DNA from: Opitutus sp. GAS368
GTDB taxonomy: Bacteria > Verrucomicrobiota > Verrucomicrobiia > Opitutales > Opitutaceae
Direction of reading: 5' to 3'
Assembly: GCA_945906965.1 (NCBI GenBank)
Contig: CAMDRP010000007.1
Coordinates: 1-64,000 of the forward strand
DNA: 64,000 nt
Shown: one piece after another, positions 51,077 to 59,934 of the stretch
How positions within the stretch are numbered: the stretch's first letter is position 1
Layout: each line of letters starts with the position of its first letter
Made by a program: the position numbers and the translations under genes
Notes under the pieces: model-generated
Told to the model about the DNA's origin: nothing
Seen by the model: the letters and a program-made list of their open reading frames with translations, nothing else
Databases searched by the model: none

Positions 51077-51892
51077 ATGGCTAAAGCAACTTCTACTCTC
51101 AGCTGGTGTAACGTGCGTCTAGGCGACGATCATAATTGGTGGGTCAACGAGACCAGCGACCCTGTGCGCTGGGACGTCGACGGGCTCAGCATCATCGACC
51201 CCCGCCAAGTCACCCATCTCATCGAACTCGTCGAGCCCTTGCGCGACTACGGCTTCGACCAGGAGATGTTCGACGCCGGCTTCATCCCCTTCCGCATCGA
51301 GAAAGATCTCGGTAGCGGCAAAGTCCGCCTCAAGCGCGTCAAAGAATCCATCGTCGAATCCGACGACAAACTCTTCGCCCTCGCCGACACTCTCGACGAA
51401 GAAAACGGCCCCTACGCCGACCTCCTCGACCATCTCACCCGCTGCCGCGTGAAGATGCTCAACGACCTGTTTAAATTCGAATCCAAACTCTCCGTCGACG
51501 AAGTCGAGGACGAGATCCGCGAAGAACAAAACACCCAGTTCATCGAAGGCAAAGCCATCCACACCTTCGAAGAACTCACCGCTATCCTCGACTTCATGCC
51601 CGCCGGCTACGACGCCGACGACGAAGCTCCCGCCAAAGACGCCGAAGACGAAGCCGATGATGCGGACCTCCCAGAGATTGACGCCGACGAAGAAGAAAAA
51701 CTCAAAAACGACGAATCCCTCAAGTGGGATGACGACGAAGACTCCGACGAGGACGGCGAGAAAAAGAAAAAAGGCGACGACGACGACGAAGACTCCGACG
51801 AGGACAGCGGCAGCAAAAAATCGAAGTCGGACGACGACGACGACGAAAAACCTGCGCCCAAAAAGTCCGCCCGCAGCTCCAAGAAAAAATAA
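51077..51892 (+). CDS. Hypothetical protein with acidic, Lys-spiked C-terminal tail
   Basis: No known family is evident. This 271-residue protein has a structured N-terminal part (ATSTLSWCNVRLGDDHNWWV..., LFALADTLDEENGPYADLLDH) up to about residue 175. The tail is almost entirely Asp/Glu/Lys/Ser (DDDEDSDEDGEKKKKGDDDD..., ending KKSARSSKKK) and must be disordered. There is no signal peptide. The acidic tail with a basic end could act as a chaperone-like or DNA-mimicking segment, but no function is claimed. It is monocistronic with a strong terminator. Confidence 0.75.
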   Translation: MAKATSTLSWCNVRLGDDHNWWVNETSDPVRWDVDGLSIIDPRQVTHLIELVEPLRDYGFDQEMFDAGFIPFRIEKDLGSGKVRLKRVKESIVESDDKLFALADTLDEENGPYADLLDHLTRCRVKMLNDLFKFESKLSVDEVEDEIREEQNTQFIEGKAIHTFEELTAILDFMPAGYDADDEAPAKDAEDEADDADLPEIDADEEEKLKNDESLKWDDDEDSDEDGEKKKKGDDDDEDSDEDSGSKKSKSDDDDDEKPAPKKSARSSKKK

Positions 51893-51904
51893 GCTATCCC
51901 AGCT

Positions 51905-51937
51905 TCAAGCGGCGGTTCCAAAGACCGCCGCTTTTTT
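51905..51937 (+). terminator. Rho-independent terminator
   Basis: AAGCGGCGGT and ACCGCCGCTT pair around TCCAAAG and are followed by TTTTTAT, 13 bp after the acidic-tailed protein gene. Confidence 0.9.
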
Positions 51938-51968
51938 ATGCCCAAGCCACAAGCGCTCGGCGCATTCC

Positions 51969-52244
51969 TCAAGCGCCGCGCTCGGCGTCTTGCTCGGTTT
52001 CGTCCGTTTCCGTCTCGCGCGGCATGTAATACGCCACCGCCGCGATCGCCGCACACACGATCACATAAACCAGCGCCCAGATCGTCATCGCTTTGAAATT
52101 CGTGTCACCCTCGACCACGCGCGCCAGCCACTTGTAGCCGAACTGCACCGTGCGAAATAGAAACGCCACACTGAGCAGCCCGAAGACTACGGTCACAATC
52201 CATTGACCGACACTGCGTGGAGGTTGCACGGGAGAAGAGCTCAT
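51969..52244 (-). CDS. Small membrane protein of unknown function
   Basis: This 91-residue protein has two hydrophobic segments (VGQWIVTVVFGLLSVAFLFRTVQF and MTIWALVYVIVCAAIAAVAYYM) and a charged C-terminal end (PRETETDETEQDAERGA). No family is recognised. It lies 23 bp downstream of hemB on the same strand and may be cotranscribed, but a shared role is only a guess. Confidence 0.6.
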   Translation of the reverse strand: MSSSPVQPPRSVGQWIVTVVFGLLSVAFLFRTVQFGYKWLARVVEGDTNFKAMTIWALVYVIVCAAIAAVAYYMPRETETDETEQDAERGA

Positions 52245-52267
52245 GGGATAAACGATTGAAGTATTTT

Positions 52268-53278
52268 TTAGCGCAAAGCCAGCGCCATGTCTTTGGCAAA
52301 ATAAGTCAGTATAAGGTCCGCCCCGGCGCGCTTGATCGCCAAAAGCGATTCATGCCGACACCGCGCCAAATCGAGCCAGCCCAGCTGCGCCGCCGCGTGA
52401 ATCTGCGCGTATTCGCCCGAGATTTGATAAGCAGCGACCGGCTTGTGCGTCGCGTCACGCACCTCGCGGATAATATCGAGGTAAAGCCCCGCCGGTTTCA
52501 CCATCACGATGTCTGCGCCTTCCGCTTCGTCCAAGCGCAACTCCACGAGTGCCTCGCGCCGATTCGCTGGGTTGAGCTGGTACGTCGCCTTACTGAGTAA
52601 TTTTGTACCGGCCGCCTTCGCGCTCCCCACGGCCTCGCGAAACGGTCCGTAATAAGCGGAGTTAAATTTAACCGCATAAGCCAAAATCCCCGTCCCGGTG
52701 AAACCCGCCGCATCCAGCGCCCGCCGGATTTCGCCGATGCGCCCGTCCATCATATCGCTTGGCGCCACGAGATCGACGCCTGCACGCGCATGCAGCACCG
52801 CCATCTGGCAGAGAATCGCCACCGTGTGATCGTTCGCTACGTCCAAGCCATCCGCCGACAAAACGCCGTCGTGCCCATGCGTTGTGTAAGGATCGAGCGC
52901 GATGTCGGTGATCACGGTCATTTGTGGCACGGCTTTTTTCACCGCCCGCACCGCGCGTAAAATCAGTGCGTCTTCATGCAGCGCAGCGCTGCCGATTTCG
53001 TCTTTAAATTTGGCATCCAATTTCGGGAAGAGCGCCACCGCTGGCACGCCGAGTTTCGCCAGCGCCCGACATTCTTTCACAAGATCGACGATATTGAAAC
53101 GCATCACGCCCGGCATCGAGCGAATCCGCTCCGGCGCGCCCTTGCCGTCCACGACAAACAATGGCGCGATAAAATCCTGCGGCCGTAAAATCGTCTCCTC
53201 GACCATGCTCCGCAAACTGGCGGTGCGACGCAGCCGCCGTGGACGTTGGGTGAGATCGAGCTTGAAGTGATCAGCCAT
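52268..53278 (-). CDS. hemB: Porphobilinogen synthase (5-aminolevulinate dehydratase), Mg-type active site
   Basis: This 336-residue enzyme joins two 5-aminolevulinate molecules. The Schiff-base lysines are in YAVKFNSAYYGPFREA and DIVMVKPAGLYLD. The metal site reads DIALDPYTTHGHDG, with Asp/Ala where zinc enzymes have cysteines, so it belongs to the Mg-stimulated, zinc-independent type as in Pseudomonas. The track start at 53326 is too long; the ATG at 53278 (ADHFKLDLTQRPRRLRRT) fits. hemH starts at 63.5 kb, giving two heme genes in the window that are not linked. Confidence 0.95.
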   Translation of the reverse strand: MADHFKLDLTQRPRRLRRTASLRSMVEETILRPQDFIAPLFVVDGKGAPERIRSMPGVMRFNIVDLVKECRALAKLGVPAVALFPKLDAKFKDEIGSAALHEDALILRAVRAVKKAVPQMTVITDIALDPYTTHGHDGVLSADGLDVANDHTVAILCQMAVLHARAGVDLVAPSDMMDGRIGEIRRALDAAGFTGTGILAYAVKFNSAYYGPFREAVGSAKAAGTKLLSKATYQLNPANRREALVELRLDEAEGADIVMVKPAGLYLDIIREVRDATHKPVAAYQISGEYAQIHAAAQLGWLDLARCRHESLLAIKRAGADLILTYFAKDMALALR

Positions 53279-53504
53279 ATTCGTGTTTCTGCCAGCAAAG
53301 CACTCCATGCTCCGGCTCGCCATCACTTTTTACATCACCCCGCACCGCTGCGCCGCGGCGCGAACTACCGGCTGCGGTTGTTGAGCGCAACCGCCGGCGC
53401 CCGCGCTCGCCGATAGGCAGAAACACCCTTCGGCCCCCGGCCGATAAAAAGAACGTTCCGCACTCGCGGAATCCCTGTTAATCCCCTTCTCTCTTTCTCT
53501 GTTC

Positions 53505-54878
53505 ATGGCCATCCAGCTTTACGATTCTCTCGAGCGTCGCCTCAAACCGATTACTCCGTCGCAGCCCGACGGCGTCATCCGCTTCTACAATTGCGGCCCC
53601 ACGGTCTACGCGCCGGCGCATATCGGCAACTTCCGCACCTTCGTCGTCAACGACATCATCCGCCGCTTGCTCGAGCTCGAGTTCGGACCCGACAAAGTAA
53701 AACACGTCCGCAACCTCACCGATGTTGACGACAAAACCATCCGCCGCGCCCGTGAGGAAAGTCGCCCCCTGGCCGAGGTCACCCAACAATGGACCAACAA
53801 ATTTCACGCTGATTGCGCCGCGCTGAACTGCCTCGCGCCCCACGTCGAACCCACCGCCACCGGCTACATTCGCGAGCAAGTCGATATGATCGATGTGCTT
53901 ATGCGCAAAGGTAACGCCTACCGCGCTGCTGACGGCTCAGTGTATTTCAAAGTCTCCTCCTTCGAAGACTACGGTCGGCTCTCCCGCGTTAAAGAGCGCG
54001 AGCTCCAAGTCGGCTCTGCCCTCGCTGGCAAAGTTATCGCCGCCGATGCCGACGAAAAGGAAGACGTCAGCGACTTCGCTCTCTGGAAAGCCCACAAACC
54101 CGACGACGGCGCCAACGCCTGGGATAGTCCCTGGGGCCGCGGCCGTCCCGGCTGGCACATCGAGTGCAGCGCCATGAGCAAAGCGCTCCTCGGCGAGACC
54201 ATCGACCTGCACACGGGCGGCGTGGACCTCCTCTTCCCGCACCACGAAAACGAGATCGCCCAGAGCCAATGCTGCAACGGCACGACCTTTTCCCGCCATT
54301 GGTATCACAGCGAGCACCTGCTCGTGGACGGCAAGAAAATGAGTAAGAGCCTGGGCAATCTCTACACCCTCGACGACCTCGTCGCGAAAGGATTTTCCCC
54401 GATGGCGCTCCGCTACGCCCTGCTCATGGGTCACCCGCGCAAGCAGCTCAATTTCATCCTCGATTCGCTGCACGCGGCGGACAGCGCGATGACGACTCTT
54501 CATACTTTCTGGCAATCGATCCCGGATAACGTCGGGCGCGCCGATGACTGCGATTCCGTCTTAGCCGCGCTGCACGACGACCTCAACACGCCCGGTGCCC
54601 TTGGAGCGCTTTTCACGATCGTTAAGCGCGGCCCGACCAACATTTCCAAAGCCGCTTTCGAAAAAGCGCTCTACGCACTCGGACTCAAACCCACGGCTCC
54701 ACACACGCCCAAACTTGAAGTCCCCGCCGCCATCACCGCGCTCGCCGAAAAACGCTGGGCCGCCAAACAAGCTAAAGACTTCGCCGCCGCCGATTCACTC
54801 CGTCAGGAACTCGCCGCCGCCGGCTGGTCCATGCTCGATAGTAAAACCGACTACAAACTCGAACCGCTCAAAAAATAA
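53505..54878 (+). CDS. cysS: Cysteinyl-tRNA synthetase
   Basis: This 457-residue class I synthetase has the zinc-ligand CGPTVY, HIGH as HIGNFRTF near residue 35, and KMSKS in GKKMSKSLGN near residue 280. WHIECSAMSKALLG with HTGGVDLLFPHHENEIAQS marks CysRS. It has the usual bacterial length. thrS begins 9 bp downstream, so the two synthetases are probably cotranscribed. Confidence 0.97.
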   Translation: MAIQLYDSLERRLKPITPSQPDGVIRFYNCGPTVYAPAHIGNFRTFVVNDIIRRLLELEFGPDKVKHVRNLTDVDDKTIRRAREESRPLAEVTQQWTNKFHADCAALNCLAPHVEPTATGYIREQVDMIDVLMRKGNAYRAADGSVYFKVSSFEDYGRLSRVKERELQVGSALAGKVIAADADEKEDVSDFALWKAHKPDDGANAWDSPWGRGRPGWHIECSAMSKALLGETIDLHTGGVDLLFPHHENEIAQSQCCNGTTFSRHWYHSEHLLVDGKKMSKSLGNLYTLDDLVAKGFSPMALRYALLMGHPRKQLNFILDSLHAADSAMTTLHTFWQSIPDNVGRADDCDSVLAALHDDLNTPGALGALFTIVKRGPTNISKAAFEKALYALGLKPTAPHTPKLEVPAAITALAEKRWAAKQAKDFAAADSLRQELAAAGWSMLDSKTDYKLEPLKK

Positions 54879-54887
54879 TTTTTGCCC

Positions 54888-56837
54888 ATGTCCCACGTCA
54901 TGTCCCCTCTCGAAGAACTCCGCCACTCGGCCTCGCACATCCTCGCGACCGCCGTCCTCCGTCTTTTCCCCGACGCCAAACTCGACATCGGCCCGCCCAC
55001 CGACACCGGCTTCTACTACGACTTCGACCTCGATCATAAATTCACCGCCGACGACCTCATTAAAATCGAGGCCGAGATGAAAAAAGTCGCCGGCGAAAAC
55101 CAACCCTTTTACCGCAAAGAACTATCCCGTGAAGAAGCCGTCGAGCTCATCAAATCTCGCGGCCAAGAACGCTACAAACTCGGCCGTCTCGCCGATATTC
55201 CAGCGGACGAAAAAATCTCCTTCTACCAAAACGGCGAGTTCATGGACCTCTGCGCCGGCACGCACGTACGCTATTCTTCGAAGTTAAAAGCCTTCAAACT
55301 TCTCTCCATCGCCGGCGCCTATCATCGCGGCGACGAGAAAAACAAACAGCTCCAGCGCATCTACGGCACCGCCTTCCCCACGCGCGAAGAACTCGATCAA
55401 TACCTCGAGCGCCAAGAGCAGGCCAAGGCCCGCGACCACCGCAAACTCGGCCGCGACCTGAAACTTTTTCACATCGACGAAGACGTCGGCCAAGGCCTGA
55501 TCCTCTGGACGCCCAACGGCTCCATCATCCGTCAAGAGTTGCAGGACTTCATCGGCGGCGAGCTCCGCAAACAAGGCTACTCACAGGTCTTCACGCCGCA
55601 CATCGGCAAACTCGCGCTTTATAAAACGTCGGGCCATTTCCCCTACTACAAAGAGTCGCAATTCACGGCGTTCCCCGAGCCCGACACGCTCATGAAGCTC
55701 GCCGGCGAAGGCTGCACGTGCGCCGAGCTGACCTCGCGCCTCGAAGGCGTCTCCGCCCAATTCGCCGCCGAGATCAACGGCCGCGCCGGCAAAGAAGTCA
55801 TCGCCGCCAACCGTGTCCTCGATGCCGATAAGCTCCTCGACGGCTTCATGCTGAAGCCGATGAACTGCCCGCACCACATCAAGATCTTCGCCTCCCAGCC
55901 GCACAGTTACCGCGACCTCCCCGTGCGCCTCGCCGAATTCGGCACGGTTTACCGCTGGGAACAATCCGGCGAGCTCAACGGCATGACGCGCGTGCGCGGC
56001 TTCACGCAGGACGACGCCCACCTGTTCTGCACCGAGGATCAAGTCGCCGCCGAAGTCCTCGGCTGTCTTTCCCTCGTCAAAACCGTACTCTCTACGCTCG
56101 GCATGTCCGACTACCGCGTGCGCGTCGGCACCCGCGATCCCGACAGCAGTAAATTCACCGGCAATCCCGAGCAATGGGACAAAGCCGAAGCCGCCTGCCG
56201 CGAAGCCGCAAAAACTCTCGGCGTGCCCTTCACCGAAGAACCCGGCGAAGCCGCGTTCTACGGTCCGAAGATCGACTTCGTGATCAAAGACGTGATCGGC
56301 CGCGAGTGGCAGCTCGGCACCGTCCAAGTCGATTACGTGCTCCCTGTGCGTTTCGACCTCCACTACATGGGCGCCGACAACCAATCCCATCGCCCCGTGA
56401 TGATCCACCGCGCGCCCTTCGGCTCGATGGAGCGCTTCTGCGGGGTGCTCATCGAGCACTTCGGCGGCGACTTCCCCGTGTGGCTCGCCCCCGAGCAAGT
56501 CCGCCTCGTGCCGATCACCGATCGCGTCAACGACTACGGCGCCCAACTGCTCACGCAGCTCAAAGCTGCCGGCATCCGCGCCAAACTCGACGAACAAAGC
56601 GACAAGCTTGGCGCCAAGATCCGTCGCGCCGAAATCGACAAGGTTCCCTACACGCTCGTCCTCGGCGGTAAAGAAGCGGAAACGCTTTCGATCAGCGTCC
56701 GCAGCCGCGCGAAAGGCGACGAAGGCGTCATGCCTTTCGCCGACTATCTCGTCCGCCTCAAGACCGAGATCGCCACCCGCGCCCTCGCCGTGAAAACGGT
56801 GAAACCCGCCGCTCCCGGCGCTACGCCGACCGCCTGA
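54888..56837 (+). CDS. thrS: Threonyl-tRNA synthetase without TGS domain and with an internal insertion
   Basis: This 649-residue class II synthetase opens directly at the editing domain (ELRHSASHILATAVL), so the ~60-residue N-terminal TGS domain of E. coli ThrS is missing. The catalytic domain keeps MNCPHH, TRVRGFTQDDAHLFCT and HRAPFGSMERF, which hold the zinc ligands Cys, His and His. Between SQFTAFPEPD and the MNCPHH motif is an extra segment of about 55 residues (MKLAGEGCTCAELTSRLEG...), containing a Cys-x-Cys, absent in E. coli. The anticodon-binding domain closes the protein. The start is the ATG at 54888 (SHVMSPLEEL); TTG at 54882 is the track start. Confidence 0.93.
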   Translation: MSHVMSPLEELRHSASHILATAVLRLFPDAKLDIGPPTDTGFYYDFDLDHKFTADDLIKIEAEMKKVAGENQPFYRKELSREEAVELIKSRGQERYKLGRLADIPADEKISFYQNGEFMDLCAGTHVRYSSKLKAFKLLSIAGAYHRGDEKNKQLQRIYGTAFPTREELDQYLERQEQAKARDHRKLGRDLKLFHIDEDVGQGLILWTPNGSIIRQELQDFIGGELRKQGYSQVFTPHIGKLALYKTSGHFPYYKESQFTAFPEPDTLMKLAGEGCTCAELTSRLEGVSAQFAAEINGRAGKEVIAANRVLDADKLLDGFMLKPMNCPHHIKIFASQPHSYRDLPVRLAEFGTVYRWEQSGELNGMTRVRGFTQDDAHLFCTEDQVAAEVLGCLSLVKTVLSTLGMSDYRVRVGTRDPDSSKFTGNPEQWDKAEAACREAAKTLGVPFTEEPGEAAFYGPKIDFVIKDVIGREWQLGTVQVDYVLPVRFDLHYMGADNQSHRPVMIHRAPFGSMERFCGVLIEHFGGDFPVWLAPEQVRLVPITDRVNDYGAQLLTQLKAAGIRAKLDEQSDKLGAKIRRAEIDKVPYTLVLGGKEAETLSISVRSRAKGDEGVMPFADYLVRLKTEIATRALAVKTVKPAAPGATPTA

Positions 56838-56888
56838 TCCTGCGCCCCAAATCCCAAGGCAACGCGGATTAACCGCCGCGTTGCTTTT

Positions 56889-57377
56889 ATGTTTATGTCC
56901 CCCTGGAAACCCGAACTCGACGCCATCATCGGCGCCCGCCACGGCGGACAAGTGGAGCACGTCCATGGATTGCTCCAGAAACTCGACGCGCGTTTCCCCA
57001 ACGTCGCCGAGATCGCTTACCAACTCGCTTGGACCTGCGATGTGCTCGGCCTCGCCACCGAGGCGATCCCCCACTACGAACGCGCGCTCACGCTTGGTCT
57101 CGCGCCCAACGACCATGCCAGCGCGCTCCTCGGCCTCGGCTCGACGCTGCGCGCCACCGGCGAGTTCGCGCGCTCGGCTGAAATCCTGCGCTCTGGCCAA
57201 CACTTATTTCCGGACCACCGTGAATTCGACGTCTTTCTCGCGCTCACGACGCACGATCTCGGCCAACACGCCGAAGCGATGAAGCTGCTGTTGCTCGCGC
57301 TCGTCGACACGTCCGAAGACCCCGGCATCACGACCTATCAACGCGCGCTGCGTTTTCAGGCTACACGCCTAGTTTGA
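56889..57377 (+). CDS. Small tetratricopeptide-repeat protein
   Basis: This 162-residue protein has TPR-like helical repeats: VAEIAYQLAWTCDVLGLATEAIPHYERALTLGL and ASALLGLGSTLRATGEFARSAEILRSGQHLFP. It has no signal peptide and probably mediates protein contacts in the cytoplasm. Two in-frame ATGs (56889 and 56895) could be the start; neither has a clear Shine-Dalgarno. It stands between thrS and a bidirectional terminator. The target is unknown. Confidence 0.75.
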   Translation: MFMSPWKPELDAIIGARHGGQVEHVHGLLQKLDARFPNVAEIAYQLAWTCDVLGLATEAIPHYERALTLGLAPNDHASALLGLGSTLRATGEFARSAEILRSGQHLFPDHREFDVFLALTTHDLGQHAEAMKLLLLALVDTSEDPGITTYQRALRFQATRLV

Positions 57378-57413
57378 TTTTTTGCGGCGAGCTCAAGGCG
57401 GCACCGCAGCGCA

Positions 57414-57452
57414 TAAAAAAGCCGGCCTCGAACGAGGCCGGCTTTGCTTTTT
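57414..57452. terminator. Bidirectional terminator
   Basis: AAAGCCGGCCTCG and CGAGGCCGGCTTT form a perfect 13-bp stem with A- and T-runs outside. It ends the TPR gene and, on the minus strand, the glnK-amtB-glnK cluster. Confidence 0.92.
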
Positions 57453-57472
57453 AGAGCGTAAAGAGAGGCGGA

Positions 57473-57835
<363 letters not shown>

Positions 57836-59305
57836 TTAGTTGATGTAACCTTCTTCACCGTGATCGGTGATGTCGAGGCCTTGGGACTCGGCTTCGGCGG
57901 TGGGGCGCAGGCCGATGAGGGCCTTGACCAGCATGGCGATCACGAAGGTAGCGACCACAGAGAGCACGAGCGTAAGAACCACCGCCTTGCCTTGGGTGAG
58001 CCAGAGGCCGCCGTCGGTGACCAGTTTAGCGAGGCCGTTTTTCACGGCGGATGCACCAACCAGATTGGAGTTAACTTCTTTCGTAGCGAGAACACCCGTG
58101 ATGATGGCACCGAGGGTGCCACCGACCGCGTGCACGCCGAAGGTGTCGAGCGCATCATCGTAGCCGAACATTGCTTTGATCTTGGTCACGAAAACATAGG
58201 GCACGACGGCGGCGAGGACGCCGATGATGACTGCACCGGTCGAATCGACGAAGCCGGCCGCAGGCGTGATCACCACGAGGCCAGCGACGGCGCCGGAGCA
58301 CATGCCGAGGATCGAGGCGTGGCCGCGGAAGATTTTTTCGATCGCACCCCAGACAAACGTCGCGACGGCCGCGGCGAGGGTCGTGGTCATGAAAGCGTTG
58401 GCTGCGACGCCATCAGCGGCGGCGGCGCTACCGGCATTGAAACCATACCAGCCGACCCAGAGCATACCGGTGCCGACCATGCACAGTACCATGCTATGCG
58501 GAGCCATCTTTTCCTTACGGAAGCCCAGGCGGGGCCCGAGGATCAAGCAGAGGATCAAGGCTGACCAACCCGAGGACATGTGCACCACGGTGCCTCCAGC
58601 GAAGTCGATCGCAGCGATGGCCGCATCGCCGTTCCAGACGCCGTTCATGTAGCCAGTGACGCCCCAAACCATGTGCGCGAGCGGGAAATAAACCACGAGC
58701 ATCCAAATCGCCACGAAGAGCATGATGGCGGTAAACTTCATGCGCTCAGCGATCGCACCCACGATCAGGGCGGGCGTGATGATCGCGAACATCATTTGAT
58801 ACATCGAAAAGACATTCTGGGAGACCCAGTAAGCGTAGTCGGTGTTGGGCGCGCTGGTCACACCCTTCAGGAAGAAATACTCTGAGCCACCGAGAAACGG
58901 GCTGCCGAAGCTTTTGCCAAAGACGAAACTATAACCAAATGCCCACCACATGATTGTGACCATGCCCGCAATGCCCAAGCACTGAGCGAGGACCGAGAGG
59001 ACGTTCTTCTTTCGCACCAAGCCGCCATAGAAAAGCGCTAGGCCGGGCAGCGTCATGAAGAGCACGAGTGCAGCGCTGGTCATCATCCAAGCATTGTGGC
59101 CGGGGCCAGGGGCGCCGACCAAAGGACCTTTCGCAGGATCAACGTTAGTCACGTAAGCTTCGAGTGCGGCGATGCGCTCCTCCGCCGTCGGCGGAGGCGG
59201 TGTCGCGGGCGCAGCGGCGGGCGTTTGGGCCCAGATTGAGCCTGTAACAAGCAGCAGAGCTGCCAGTCCAAGACGGAAGCGAGTCAGGTTGAGGAGGAAT
59301 TTCAT
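57836..59305 (-). CDS. amtB: Ammonium transporter
   Basis: This 489-residue Amt/Mep/Rh channel has a signal peptide (KFLLNLTRFRLGLAALLLVTGSIWA), a Pro/Ala linker, and eleven membrane segments. GGLVRKKNVLSVLAQC, GFNAGSAAAADGVA and the AVAGLVVITPAAGFVD region with the twin-His motif family pattern (HMSSGWSALIL, FGVHAVGGTLGA) are typical of AmtB. It lies between two PII genes, so channel gating by GlnK is expected. The TTG at 59311 is the track start; ATG at 59305 is preferred. A candidate sigma-54 promoter lies just upstream. Confidence 0.95.
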   Translation of the reverse strand: MKFLLNLTRFRLGLAALLLVTGSIWAQTPAAAPATPPPPTAEERIAALEAYVTNVDPAKGPLVGAPGPGHNAWMMTSAALVLFMTLPGLALFYGGLVRKKNVLSVLAQCLGIAGMVTIMWWAFGYSFVFGKSFGSPFLGGSEYFFLKGVTSAPNTDYAYWVSQNVFSMYQMMFAIITPALIVGAIAERMKFTAIMLFVAIWMLVVYFPLAHMVWGVTGYMNGVWNGDAAIAAIDFAGGTVVHMSSGWSALILCLILGPRLGFRKEKMAPHSMVLCMVGTGMLWVGWYGFNAGSAAAADGVAANAFMTTTLAAAVATFVWGAIEKIFRGHASILGMCSGAVAGLVVITPAAGFVDSTGAVIIGVLAAVVPYVFVTKIKAMFGYDDALDTFGVHAVGGTLGAIITGVLATKEVNSNLVGASAVKNGLAKLVTDGGLWLTQGKAVVLTLVLSVVATFVIAMLVKALIGLRPTAEAESQGLDITDHGEEGYIN

Positions 59306-59324
59306 AGGCAAGTGACATAGCTAA

Positions 59325-59340
59325 AGCAGTCGCTGTGCCA
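59325..59340 (-). promoter_or_regulatory. Candidate sigma-54 (-24/-12) promoter of amtB
   Basis: On the minus strand TGGCAC-N5-CTGCT matches the -24/-12 consensus TGGCAC-N5-TTGCW at 10 of 11 defined positions and keeps both invariant GG and GC. It lies 20 bp upstream of the amtB ATG, which would leave a leader of only about 9 nt, so it is uncertain. Confidence 0.4.
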
Positions 59341-59395
59341 TGCAGCGGGTTCATTAAAAAACAACCGACTTTCAGAGGGAAAAACCCTCCGCCCA

Positions 59396-59428
59396 TAAAA
59401 AAACCGGCTACCCTTGGGCAGCCGGCCA
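59396..59428 (-). terminator. Terminator between glnK copy 2 and amtB
   Basis: On the minus strand CCGGCTGCC and GGTAGCCGG pair (one wobble pair) and are followed by TTTTTTT. It lies 18 bp after glnK copy 2, so amtB probably needs its own promoter or read-through. Confidence 0.8.
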
Positions 59429-59445
59429 GTAACCTCAAACCGAGT

Positions 59446-59808
<363 letters not shown>

Positions 59809-59934
59809 TTAAGTAAGAGCGATTTGATTACGGAGCAAGCCGGAGTTACATGACAATTCCAAGACGAAGCAAAACGACTAGGAAATCAGAGCGCAGAACC
59901 GCGGAAGTAAGCAGCGCACGGCCGAAGCCGCGCG

